Made by a program: the position numbers and the translations under genes
The notes under the pieces: model-generated
The model's input: the letters and a program-made list of their open reading frames with translations, nothing else
Database searches by the model: none
Told to the model about the DNA's origin: nothing
Source: Dipetalonema caudispina
Lineage: Eukaryota > Nematoda > Chromadorea > Rhabditida > Onchocercidae
DNA: 64,000 nucleotides
Direction: 5' to 3'
Assembly (NCBI GenBank): GCA_013365325.1
Contig: JABVXV010000099.1
Span: forward strand, 1 to 64,000
Shown: positions 11,301-23,900 of the stretch, one piece after another
How positions within the stretch are numbered: the first letter of the stretch is position 1
Layout: every line of letters begins with the position of its first letter

Positions 11301-14300
11301 CCCAAATTCATTTATCATCTAACAAGCAAGCAGCTGCTGCAGTAATAATTTAAACTATTTGGTGATAGCACACACAATGCTTCCCCAATCTTACTATTCT
11401 AAAGTAAAAGATCTTAATCGGAGTTGTCAACTTACATGTTTTCTAAAAAAATCTATGATATGGCAGAAAAATTCACTTTTTCAAGTACTAATTTTGAAAT
11501 AACATATGAATCCATCTGATAATGCTAAATCTATAGAACATGAAGCTAATAAAATCTTAATTTCTCCTCATTTATTTTCCTGCATGTGTCATTTGTGAAA
11601 CATCCATTACTCAAATAAAAAAAAAAGCAAAAATGAAGGTGAAAATGCTCAGAAAGAGATTTCCTATGGATATTAAATTACTTGAGCACTGTAATGGATT
11701 ACAACAATTGAAAATTAGTTCAAGTATAAAATCGCGTTAGTTTATGTTTCACCGAAAAAAGCAAACAACAAGTTCAATTGAAATAAAGTCTGGTTTATTT
11801 CGTGTCCTTATTTCAAGTTATATATTTCAAACCTTTTAAAATGAACTATGTCGTTGGAAAAACTCGTGTAAGATTAATACTATCTACAAAAAATTCTTCA
11901 ATTTGTCCATTACTGAGAGAGAAAAGTCATTCCAATTACATTTATTACATTTATCTGATCAATCTTATTCGCTGTCGTCTCACAATTTCTCATTTACATT
12001 TTAGCACATGTTTTAATAATAAGATTCAAAATAAGTCGAACTGCTTGGAAAAATTCACACTGCAATAACAAAGCAGTTTTCATCTAAATAGTGAATAGGC
12101 TCATGGATTTTACAATACAATAAAAGAGATTGATATTTCATCTAATTAATACCTATACCACTCAGTCATCTAACCTATTTCATTAATTCCTTCAAATAGT
12201 CCACTAAGAGTACCGCAACACTTGTATTTATTCTTGGCTTCATTTGAAAAAAAAAAAAGATATTAGTTAAAAATCCAGTTACACAAAATGTAGATACAGA
12301 TATCTCTTTGAAAGTAAACAATAGAATTACAGCAAAAAAATAGAACTGTACCGAAGATAAAAGTTTGCATATAAAATGAAGATAGAAATGTTTATTTCGT
12401 AATTATTTTATTTATCAGTTTGCTGCTGAATTACTTGCTACATTAAATTTTTGTACCATATATTTCATTCCTAACCTTTTAGTTTCAAATTTTAATTCCT
12501 GACTCTCATTCTTCATTTCTGACTTTCCTTTCTTGTTCTTGTTAGTTTTTAAAGAACAACATGATAACATAAATGAGCTTCTTTTCTCAGATTTTTCGTT
12601 CCGTTCCTTTTCCTCAGTTATTAACAGTGTAATGATTTTATAAATAATTTGTTCATTAATAAATTGCCTAATTTTTTTGCTGATTTCAATGTCAATTTAT
12701 TTCAAGAACTTTTAATTACTGTTAATTACTGTCATTCATATGATTTTAGATCTGCTTAAGTTTCTACATTTTTCAACAGAGAATTTTGTTACATGATACT
12801 TGAAAAAAAAAAAAAAACTTGTGTTCTTCAGTGTCAAAAATCCTTAGCACCCTTCCCCAGCTAATTCGGTTTCGTAAACTTGTTATACAGATGAATATGT
12901 GGTTTTCGACTCCAGAGAGTGATGTTGTCATTGTTATTGAGGTGATGTTTCTAGTGACTGATATCATCATGCTATTGTGGCGATACACACCTATTACTGA
13001 TATCAGTCTTCGCAAGAGGATCCCATCGCATTTCATTCCCCGTCCCTGGTACATCCATTCTCCCCACCCTTATGCAAACATTTCACGTCAATTTTTTCGT
13101 ACAGATGGGACGAAACGAATTATACTTACACTTTAACATTTATACATTTCTACAATATCATTGATACGACAATGATACAATGTTCGCTGCTCGCATTCGT
13201 ACTAACAATTTCTTCAAAAGCGCATTACTATATTATTATTGTGACTACTCATACACACATTTAAAGAATAATTTATGCAAGCCTTTTCTTCCAGTTTTGT
13301 TGTTCAGAAAAGATCATCTGCAGGCAAATATATTTAAAACAAGGATACATTACGAGATTTTATCTACTATCATCCCAAACTTTTTATTGCTATTCATAAT
13401 ACATATCTTTGTCTATCTGTCGGCCAGTAACTTAATGATTTTTATTATTGATTGGCATCATAAACTTGTAGTTATCACTTTATCTAAAGTGGATCATTTC
13501 TTTGGAGATAAATGCTGAACGATGAAAACATAACTGTGCAGTGATGGCTAAATTACAATATGACCTGATGTGGAATGGATAAAGTGCTCGGATTTAGTCC
13601 GCCTACAATGAAAATGAGCGAAAGTAAAATTTAAAACTATTTCCAGCAAATGAATTTAAGTTGACCCTTGTTAAAGTTTCTTAAGGCCCGCGCAGCATAA
13701 GAGAGCATTTGCGACCATACTAGTCCATTTTCGTTTATTCAAAATTTCAAATTTATAATATACCTTTTATAAAATACATTAAAAGCTGGGTCTTAGTTCA
13801 CCACTTCGGAAAAGACATAAGAAACTGGTTTTTTGTTTGTGGGCTATACTTGGTTCTTACTTTGAAAGCCGAAATATTCGACAAACAACCAGATAGATAA
13901 GCTACATACAACTATGATTACCAGAATACATTTCTGGATTGTTTACAGAAAAAAGAGATCACCTTGGAAGGTTCGTCAAAAGGCTCATCTGGTTGATGGC
14001 CACTAATGCACGACATATTGGTGCACTATTGCGATTTAGAATGAAAAGACCGGTTGCTGTGGGGATGAGCGATAATTTATGTAAGATAAAGGATAAATGC
14101 AATATTGTGGGAGAAGAAAGTGGAGGAGGTAGAAGAGGAAGAAAGCAGGAAACATATCCCCGGAACCAATTTTCTTCCCAACTTACGTTCTGATCCTAAT
14201 TTTGAGCGATGCAGAAAGTTATTCATGACTGCCGTAACATTTAATGCTAAAAAAAATTGATATCCCACCTATGAACAACAAATAGGCATTAATGATGAAA

Positions 14301-15290
14301 GGTAAGTAGCAAATGTAAATTAATATCAGTTAAAGTAAGGGCGATTTCGTAATATATTTTATCAGCAGAGGCTTATAATTTCTTTCTTTAATCCGTTTCT
14401 CCATAAAATGGATCAAACTGAAGTTGGATAAATTTATTCAATATGAATTCGTATAATCCATGTCTGCTAAGTAACTAACTTTAACAATTTCAAATTCGCT
14501 ATCTCAGATTTGATTAGTACTGCAGTAAGCTTACAAATATACAAATGTATTTAGGATTGGAAATGTTTTTTAAGTCTTTAGAAAACAATTGCGCAGATTA
14601 AATTTGGAGTATTGGAGAACATGAAATGGTGAATATTTTTTACTATAGCTTAAATAAACAAATGTCAGAAAAGACTTAGATCGCAAAATCATGTTAAATA
14701 TATAGGGAGAATAGTAATTAGTATTATAGACATTAATGGGATATTTATTTGGAAATGACTGAGTGGAAATGATAATTTGGAAATAGCTTATAAAATTCTA
14801 GCAGTGATCTATTTATGATCATTACTCAGTTTGGACAACTAACGAAGTATTTAATGTTTCAAAGCTATCTTTTGGACCTCAATCAAGGTTAAGATGTTTT
14901 TTGAGCAGGAAAATAGAACGAACTATTTGAAATAGAATTAAAAGGAATGCAAGAAAAAGGGATGAAGCAGACGAAAAGTACAACTGTGATATCTATCGCC
15001 ATAAGAATGAATTGATGAATAGTGATAGAACAGTCTTCATATCAAAGTAGTAGTATTAAAAGATGTAATGTTAGTTAATTTCTTGGAGATTAACAACTTT
15101 GTATCAAAAATAGGGATAAGTTTACCAGCATGTTATGAATGTTTCCAAACAGATGTCACGCGAACCGATGTACAAAAGAAACGGCAGTGTATCGTCTCAG
15201 GATTGGTATTCGGGAATGCTGCTATTATTAATTCTTGTTGTGTTTGTTGTTGTGGTCGCTATTGCTGTTCTTGTTGCTGTGTTGCTGTTG
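8383..15290. other. Long AT-rich stretch, intergenic or intronic
   Basis: No exon here could be chained with confidence. If the poly-Asn exon belongs to the gene at 2.1-8.3 kb, this is its 7-kb intron. Isolated signals include a minus-strand start-like segment before a GTAAGT donor near 11262 and a short plus ORF at 8765-8947 starting MAGTTNVEGRNQLSS. A pair of overlapping opposite-strand ORFs lies at 12773-13136. None has family support. Confidence 0.4.
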
Positions 15291-15367
15291 TTACTGTTGT
15301 TGCTGTTGTTGTTGGTTGGTGCTGTTGTTGTTGTCGATGCTGCTGTTGTTGCTGTTGTTGTTGTTGC

Positions 15368-15398
<31 letters not shown>

Positions 15399-15400
15399 GC

Positions 15401-15497
<97 letters not shown>

Positions 15498-15510
15498 GCC
15501 GTTGCTGTAG
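15217..15510. repeat. Long TTG/CAA trinucleotide repeat
   Basis: A TTG-rich region with interspersed CTG and TTA units. About 98 bases (15401-15498) are an uninterrupted TTG run of roughly 32 units. The minus strand can encode poly-Asn, poly-Gln or poly-Thr depending on frame. Confidence 0.97.
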
Positions 15511-15743
15511 CGTGTGGAGGTAACTGTATGTGGAGGAACAGTAGAAGCAATGATGTGTCCGTTGGGTGGCAGTAGGAGGCAGGGCAAGGGAGGCGAACTT
15601 GACCGTGATGGCAGCCTCGGATGGTCACTGGTCACCGGAGGTACACTGGAATGACGACGCTGAACCGGACTGGTCGAAGGGCGTCCCGTCAATGCTCCGC
15701 CTCCATCTTCTACCTTTTGAAAACCAGAAACAGAAACAACCAC
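15291..15743 (-). CDS. Poly-Asn/Gln exon candidate, possibly an upstream exon of the 2.1-8.3 kb gene
   Basis: One minus frame is open here: a Pro/Ser/Arg-rich stretch (RRHSSVPPVTSDHPRLPSRS and on), then about 50 mostly Asn residues from the CAA/AAC tract, then STNQQQQQQQ and TAA. A donor-like CA|GTAACA at 15295/15294 would end the exon in phase 2, which fits the phase-2 start of the exon at 8318. No in-frame ATG exists in this segment, so it would have to be internal; the acceptor is unclear (weak TTTTCAAAAG at 15714). The other two minus frames read poly-Thr and poly-Gln; the plus strand reads poly-Val, poly-Leu or poly-Cys. Only the Asn frame has a protein-like flank. The intron to 8318 would be 7 kb. 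Confidence 0.3.
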
Positions 15744-17250
15744 TTTCGTTCAAAAATTCTCTCTCTCTCTCTTTCTTTCAGCTCCCTCTCCGATCATCAA
15801 AAATTTCTTACAGATTTACGTTTCCCCATGCCCTATCGCCTATCCCTCTTTCCCCCTTCTCTCCCTCTCCACCTATTTCTCGCCTCCAAATTTTGTTCTT
15901 TTTTGCCGCACACTGGCTTCTCGTCCTCCTCCGCTACCGGCCGCCTCTGATCTTTATGGATACCCACACATATCAAACTCTGAATTTCAGATTTATTCAA
16001 GCGTGTACACTTCCCCTCCTGGCTTTTTCTTTTGCGTCGTAAACTGGCCAGAGGGGACAACTTCACTGTCTACCTTCAGAGCTCCAGTCCTTACACGATT
16101 TTAAAGCGTCAAGTGTGGACAAGTGAATAATTTCCTTTTGGCATATTGCGCTTTACTACCGAACTTAAATTATGATGCGCAAAAGAATTTTATGCAAGGG
16201 GAAGAGAATATTTTTTTGTAAAGTTAGTAGTGGTACCATTCGGAATATACAAAAGAAGATATTGTCATGCACATGATGGACATCATATTTTCGAACATTA
16301 AGTGTATAGGAAGTTGGAAAGATAATTAAGAGCGGTGGAGATATGTTGCTGTGGGAAATGTATTGCTCGATGGGCGAATATGGTGTAATTGAAACTGTTG
16401 AAGGATGTAGACATGAGATAGATCGGTAGTTTAGTGGAGAATCTGGATTTCCTGCAAATCACAAATCGTAATCGGAGGAGGGATTGATGTGACAGTGGTA
16501 TGCATGCCTATGCGGTGTGCAGTAGTGGTGATATTGCTGGTTCCACTTCTCTTCCTCAAAGCTTGTTCCTTGGTTTATCGGTCCACAGTGTCATCGGATG
16601 AGAAAAAAGCGAAATGTAGAGTGAAGGCAAATGTAGTATTGTCGCCTTTCCAGTTGTCATTATTGCATGAGGAGAGGAGAGAAAATGAAGATTTCTAGTC
16701 CATGGTCATCTGGTTGCACTTTGAACTGACACAATGAGTGAGTGGATCCGGGAAGACCGGTACTCAAGGAGGATGCCATCTCATCGCACCTCTCGTCAAA
16801 AGATGGACGAGTAAGGGAGGGGGAGCAATTAGTTAACAGAACAGACACTCACACCCCCGCATACACTATCTCTAGGATCCGGTCTATATGGACACCCGTC
16901 CCGGTACACCTTGCCCCGCGGCCCTTCTCAGCCTCCAAGTCAACTCCGGATGTGCTTTTGCACCCCCTCCCTTCTACACTTACATGTGCACATTGAGCAG
17001 CACCATAATCCACTCATCTTCACCTACTTTCTCCCATTTTCTTCACTAATTCTTCAAAAGCTATCCCTAAATTATTCGTTTGTTCCTTACCCACAACATG
17101 CAGCACTACCGGTTCAGTCCATTCACTTCTTTCTTCTCCCCCTATCTCCACCTTTACATTTATCAATTATAATCCCTGCAATAGCTCATTTTTCGTATCA
17201 ATTCATCCATGCACTTTTGCAATTCGAATCACTTATAACCGTGACCCAGT
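15520..17250. other. GC-richer, pyrimidine-rich island
   Basis: This 1.7-kb segment is visibly richer in G+C than the rest of the window, with long C/T-rich runs on the plus strand (15760-15950 and 16900-17160). Several overlapping open frames on both strands follow from the composition. It might hold exons or a promoter, but apart from the ORF at 16504 I could not choose among frames. Confidence 0.5.
16504..16698 (+). CDS. Small predicted secreted or membrane protein, unrecognised
   Basis: From ATG 16504 a 64-codon frame runs to a TAG at 16696-16698. Residues 5-22 are strongly hydrophobic (CAVVVILLVPLLFLKACS), like a signal peptide or anchor, followed by a charged tail with two clusters (SSDEKKAKCR and HEERRENE). 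Base composition is richer in G+C than nearby non-coding DNA. There is no clear trans-splice site or poly(A) signal, and no family match comes to mind. In-frame GTG codons upstream are not usable starts. Confidence 0.3.
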   Translation: MPMRCAVVVILLVPLLFLKACSLVYRSTVSSDEKKAKCRVKANVVLSPFQLSLLHEERRENEDF

Positions 17251-17252
17251 AG

Positions 17253-20200
17253 TACAGGAGATTGGTGCTATTAGCACTGCCTACTACAGCAATTTGTCGC
17301 AATTAAAATTTAAGTTTTTTAAAGAAGAAACTTAAAATTCGCACAGCCACTTATTAAGATTTTTCATAATATTCGTTTCCTACCTATTTTTCCTTCACTT
17401 TCTACAGTTTAAATGGCCCTATCCGAAGTTAACAAATTCGCTGCTTACTAACGATCGTCCAAAATAAATTGAGCAACTTTCATTGCCTGATTTGTGTGTC
17501 GGCGAATTTGCCCGCAGGTCGTCAGATGTTCCTCAGTCAAACGTCTATATGTCATAGCTTGTGTAAGGGATTGTTTAATCTGTCGGTTCCAGGGAATTTT
17601 TCAAAGCAATAAATAAGACTTCAGTTTAATTCCTAAATAATTACTGTTGTTTGCAATGCTTAAGTACCTAAAATGAATAATATTTGCCCGAGTATGTCTG
17701 AAGAATAGCTTATATTTCAAATAGTTCGAATCGACAGAAACAATTAATGCAGCGATAAAATTGCTCCTTTAGCTTAACCTAAAGTTTAAATTATTCTTGC
17801 TACGTAACAGTGCAGTTCATTTCTGGCAAAAATGATACACTTTATTTAGTTCATCTTTCTATTCTTGAATTATCAGGTAATCTGCAAAATTCACTTAATG
17901 CCTTATGACTTCTAGTTAGCATAGTAAGTACTACAAATAATTTCTTTTAGATCAACCACAGTAATATGAAGCTTTGAAACGAAGCAGTTACCTAAATCGG
18001 TTAACAGAATGGAAAACATTTTCTATTAATAATTAGGCATAGAAAAACAATTTCGGGCCATATACAACCAATCCGGTGAATCTTTCCTCCAACAACCCAA
18101 AATCTTTTCATACCCCTCCTGAGGCAATTTACGGTAAACTGTAATTCCACTTTCGTTTTTAGCCAAGCTATTATGTAATTTAACATGCCACAACGATAAA
18201 CTAAAAAAAGAAAACAAGATGTTGTATACCAATAAGTAGTCCATCTACGAGCGAGTGGTGCTCCAATGATCTCCGATTTAATTCGCCGAAAAAATCATTT
18301 TCTTGAAAAGTGGGTCGCAACGCTTCGTTGCACTTTCGTCCCATTAGTGTATTGTTTAAGCAAGCATAATGATCGCAGGACACATTTCAGTTAGTATTGG
18401 AAGGCATTTTTCTTTAAGCTGGTGGAATTTCTTCTTTCAGGAGAAAGTTCACTAAACCTGTATAGATCTTTGAACAAACATGTGCAATAATAAAAGTCTC
18501 TTTTCAAAAACCTTTGTATCAAATATATACTGCTAAAATGAATTTTCAAACAAATTTTGAGAAGGAAGAAAACAACTAGTTTCTGCCAAATTTCTCTTTC
18601 AAATATTTCTTCGAAAAGAAACGCTGAAAATTTCTCGTAACCTCTGACCCGTGTGCAACAGAGATTTACTTCTTCACACTTTGCTTTTTTCGAGCTGAAA
18701 AAGCAGCATGATTTCAAAATTCTGCCACATTTTTTCCTGGTGTTGACCAAAAGAAACGATTTGATTTGTAAATTTCAAGAAATTTGAAATCATTTTTCAA
18801 AGCAGTAGGTAGATGATACACTTGCTATGAAAGTATTAAAAATTCGCGCGACGCAAACACAATTACCTCTCGTTTTTCAGGGGAAAAAAATGATACGCAG
18901 AGAAATGTGCATAGAGATATGCCGACATTTGCAATGAAAAAAAAAAAAAAAAAACGGAGAAAAACATCTGGCAACAGATGACCTCACGGAGAAATTTTAA
19001 AAAAAATTGCTATTTAGTTTGGAAGCAATCAATTCTGATATACTTTCACTTCTGTCGTTGCAAAAAATGCTTCTCACAACTCGTTAGACCGAATGCAAAA
19101 ATTTTTGTTCAATAATTAGCCCAACCTGAAGCGAATTCTGGACATCATTGGGGGATAAATTCATTGGTTGACTCAGTAAATGAATTCTTGTTGATTCTTG
19201 ATTTTTCCGGATTTTCGGATCTGATTATCATCTCATATATTCTGGATATGCATATCCCTAAACGGTAAGCTTTTATATGTTTTCTATGAAGTAAGACAAC
19301 TTCGTTGATATGTGGGTGATCAAATCGTCATATGCTTTTTGTTTGCCTTGTTCCTTCACATTGATTGTTGTATTACTGAAGACGTTTCACGAAACGTGTT
19401 TTGGAATCCTGTATGGCGTTTTTTCGATACTAGTAGATTTATGTTTTTATCGAGAATGTGGCAGGCAGCATTGTTATATCATTTTCGTGGCGAGATACAG
19501 TCAAAAGTAGAGTAACTGAGCGAGAAATAGAATTTAGAAAATGGCACTGGTGTGAAAAGAGAAATTTTAGGCGAGTAGGAGGCAGATAAACAGAAACGGG
19601 TATTTTGAGTTTTTCGGATGAGCAATTGTTGCAGTGAAGTTGAATTGAACTGGTTTCCTGATGGCATGTTTAGTTTTTTTTTCGCTAGGTGAATTCGGGT
19701 CATGAGATCAGTGACGGTGCGCCATATTCGCCAGTGAGCATTGTTTTCGCAAAAGTGCTTTTGGGTTTTCTTTACTCCAAACCGATCCTTTCCGATACAT
19801 CAAATTGTCCAGTCTATGCTCATTTATATTACTATTAAACAAGATGTGCTTATGGAGAACAACTACATTAAATGGCGTGGAATACTTATCTTCGTTTCGA
19901 TTATGACCTCAATCATCCAAAAAGTCAATCTTGTCTACGAGTGAGCGGTTATATCATTTATTTTTTACTCGGTTACCAGCAAGATCAAATAAGAAAATTG
20001 TCTTGAAATTGTGTTTACATGATTTTTCATGATTTCTTAAAATCCTTGTAGAACCATATGCTTCTATAAACTCAAAATGATGCATGATGATAATCAACAC
20101 AGTACCCAAAGATCAGGAAAAAAAATCCGAAAGCAATCAGTTACTTACAGATCATAGTTATGAAGTATTAATTTGACTAATAGTTAAATTTAAAACATTT

Positions 20201-20395
20201 TCGAAGTTAAAAATTCTAAAGGTTATAGAGCACTAAGTGTTTTCAGTTCATGCAAATTAGCACTGCTGAATGAAGATGAATACGACGCTTTAAAAATAAG
20301 CAGTAATGATTTGTTATAATTTTGTCATTATGTGTGAAACGAATACTGAGCTTCAATATTCCTTTCTTACGCATGTGTCGTTGATATGACAACAG
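17253..20395. other. AT-rich intergenic stretch
   Basis: Nothing supported on either strand. Minus ORFs near 18.0-18.75 kb and a plus frame at 19310-19515 are short; one of the latter frames has no usable ATG. Homopolymer A runs lie near 18930 and 19000. Confidence 0.5.
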
Positions 20396-20958
20396 CTAAC
20401 AGGAATGTTGACCACCTTTGTCCAATGGAAACTTCTGTAGAACTACTTGAGATGATAATTCGACAAAGCTCTCTATTTGTCTAAAGACTAAGGAGGCAAG
20501 ATATCAGCTGGAGTTACATTTAGTGATTATGCATAAATTATTGTGAACAAAATGCAGTACAACCACTTCTTTGACATTGAAATGAAAAATGAACCAACCA
20601 TAGCACGACCTCTGGATGCAAAATGACTGTTGTTACTTTTGTAAATGACAACTTCTGTAGTACCCATCGACCGTGACAGATACTTCTTTCGTAGTGACAC
20701 ATGTTCCTATAAACAATGACAAAAAAAAAACATGCATTTATTTTTTCGCGACTACCAATTAACGATGTAAGATCGAAGTGCCTTCGTTCAAACAAAAAGA
20801 ACGAATCGATTAAAGCTTTGATGCATTAGGTTTCTGTTGGTTAACTCACCGATCGAGCTATTAATGATTTTGTATCGATAAGACCTGAGTAGTACTGTCC
20901 AGTGTATTGCAGTTATTCGATAATCTGACAGAGTTGCTGCAGCCGAACAGCCATGCAT
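20396..20958 (-). CDS. Compact three-exon orphan gene, 87-residue product
   Basis: Exons 20958-20850, 20706-20637 and 20480-20396 total 264 nt with fully matching phases (1, then 2) and introns of 143 and 156 nt. Signals: donor ATCG|GTGAGT, acceptor GTTTATAG, donor AA|GTAACA, acceptor GTCTTTAG. The central exon reads TCVTTKEVSVTVDGYYRSCH, a beta-strand-like pattern with two Cys; the last exon ends GGQHSC before a TAG. An acceptor (GGCTGCAG) inside exon 1 means the real N-terminus, possibly with a signal peptide, could lie further upstream on a phase-1 exon. No family is recognised. The second exon is also open in another frame (to 20535), so the model needs transcript support. Confidence 0.42.
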
Positions 20959-23900
20959 ATCATAAAGATTGAATCAAATGGACGAAAAATAAGGAAATGG
21001 AAATTTGCATATTGTGACAAGTAGCGCCTTAGATGAGAAAAGTGAGGAAAACAATTCAAAGTCAGAAGCTGTCGTGATCATGTTGCTTGAGGATCATGGC
21101 TGGTATTTCGTATTTTTCATTTAATTCCGCAAGATCAGTTAGACGATTCGTATTGGTTGAATGGTGACAAAGGTACCAGAAGTGTCAAAAAAAGGAAAAA
21201 AAAACGGCAACACATTGCACCTAATTTGACTTGTTAAATTCTGGCTAAACAAAACAACGTTAACCTGCCCAGAAAATGGTGACTCCAGAATAGGTACGAA
21301 TTGTAGAGTTAGTCTAGAATAGGAAAGCCATGAATATCTTTGGCATACATCCGTATCCTGATGATACTGATCCCTTCTTGAACCCAGGCGATCTCTTACA
21401 CATATTGTAGTAAAGAATAAAGTGTTTCTACGTTAATGCTTATGTGAGACAGTTTTTCCTTGCAATTTAATTGTCACCTGAATGCGATTTTTTGATACTT
21501 CATGGAAGTTAGCTCTTTCCTAGAGTTCTGGATCTTCTGAAAATCGAAATCGTGAATCCTTTGTAGTTTGTATCACAGTATCCAGATGGAAAAGTATAAT
21601 TTATAAAGTGAAATCATACCGAATTCTACCATATAATTAGCTTTGACTTTCTGATAAGTTCACAAGAAACGATGGAGTGTAAGATTTAAAATAGTTAATC
21701 ACTTTATAAACAGGAGTAATTACATCTATGTGCATTTAATTCATTGGATCTTTAATGTGGAATGAAATTAATTCCAATAAGTGAACTTGGACATCTAAGT
21801 GTTAACCTTTTTCGAAATGCAAAATTGAAACGAACAATATTAGGATATTATGTGTGATACGATGGATCATTAAGAATTTGATGAAGTATGCGAACAAGAA
21901 TATAAACAACTAAATGATAAAGTGATGTGACAGTGAAGTGGAACTCAGAGAGGAAAACAGTACTCATGAAGTTGTTTCAATTAATTTATTGAGTAGGCAA
22001 GCACCTTTAACCAAACCCAATCGAATTGTGGGCAGTGGCAATGGCGCGTGAAGGTTCTTTGAATATACAGATAGTATCAACCTCTCTTCCTTTTAGTTTC
22101 CATCTTTCACTTACCTTCTTTCTCCTGTTGCTTTCCATTTTTTCAATTTCAATTTACCACTTTCTCTTTTAAGTTCTTTTTAAAATTACCTATGATATTG
22201 TCTTTGTGGTTTACCATAAGATGTTCTTCCTTCTTGTAGTTGCTATTAGGACAAAAATCTATGAATTACCCAGTTGCCATTTATATTTCACGAACATATA
22301 AACATTACTGGAAGTACTACATTGATTTATTAATTTATGATTGGCGTTGTATGAATTAATGTTTTTAAAAACAACAGTTATTCAAAAAAATGGCGTCAAA
22401 ACTTAACTGCACTTAAAATATTTAAATTAATGATATTTTTTCCTTACTCAGAAAAAGAAAAAAAACGACTTAGCATTTTAAAGTAGCTCGGATGAACTGA
22501 CTGATGAAAATGGTGGCATTTCCTAAGTAATTAAGATCATGTTGATTGATACAAAATAATGAGTTAGAAGGGAAAGGAATAACAGAACAAATTAAATGTA
22601 ATTAACTTAAGAATTCATTCAATAGTAACCAATAAGAATCAGTTAGACAAGGATGTTTAGAATGTTAACCTTTTCTCTTGATCTTGATAAACATTTTCAT
22701 ATTTCTACGAATTTCACTTAAAGAATGATTCACAATTTAAGACAGTGAAGTCAAAAGTTGATGAAATACAAAAATGGAGGAGTTGATTTTGGATTTATGA
22801 AGGATAAAAGGAATCATTAAATTTCGTGTCGAGTGTCCTTTAAATAGCAAGTAAAATTTATATGTGTTTAAAGTTTTGTTTTTGTGTTGTTTTGAAACGT
22901 TTGAGTTTAAGTTGTGACAAGTTGCAACAATTACAAGTTTGAGTTTAAGTCGCGACAATCAGGAATTTATTTGTCTGTGTTTACTTAATTTCCCATGCTT
23001 ATACCTTCTGAGATTTTGAAGTTTTGAAAAATGCTTGTGATAGAAATTGTGCATATTTGAATTAACTAGATGGAGAAAATATCACGAGAAGTCTGTACTG
23101 ACGGATAATTATAGTCACATCCTGAATTTGTAATATTGAAATAATGTGAATAGCAGAAAAAATGGAGTTTTACTGTATGAAAAAGAATGCTTTGCAGCAG
23201 GAATCCGAAAATGAGAGCTGATCAGCCGAATTTTTTTTTATTATTGACTGTATTAATTATCAAAAAAAAAAAATCATTTTTTGAGGACTAGAAATCTACT
23301 AATTTAATTTTTCGCCAATGAAAATAGGAAACATTTGACAGATAACATTTGGAGAAATGATCAGAAAATTTCGTATTGGAGACAAAGTTTGGCATCTGAA
23401 AAAGAATGAATGTTTTACAAAGAACAAAATAATGAATTCTGACACAGTACCATGTGTTGCAACAAAGTATATTTGTGCCGAAACAAAACAGCATATGTTT
23501 CTATCATAGAGAAAAAATTGTTTTTTGCATGGTACACAGGTCCATAGTGGAATTCAACAAGATCAGAAGTTTTTGATGAATAATATTTGTTGCCTATCTA
23601 GAAAAGGCAAAAGCTGAAAGGACATTCCTTTCTACTGATGATATGAACAATACAAATGAAACCATTGAGCAAAAATGATTTCATTGATAAAATTATGACC
23701 CAATGACATTTTCCAAGCAATTCTTTGTAGCACAGAAGATCTTTAATCCTTTCAAGAGCAATTTGAATGTCTTCTTTTTTCTATTGTTCCCCAAAATTTT
23801 CATTTATTTTGTACGATTGGGGGAACTTGTGAATAGTTAGCATATCAGAGTGATAAAAGATAAATATATTAAAGCATTAGCAAATAATTACAATAAAATT

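Noticed and set aside
12773..13136. Overlapping ORFs on opposite strands (93 and 105 codons)
   Set aside because: Both cannot be favoured, neither has splice context or a recognised domain; a slightly GC-richer patch explains both.
19310..19515. Overlapping plus-strand frames with a hydrophobic start
   Set aside because: The more protein-like frame has no ATG and a stop directly upstream, with no acceptor to bring in another exon.
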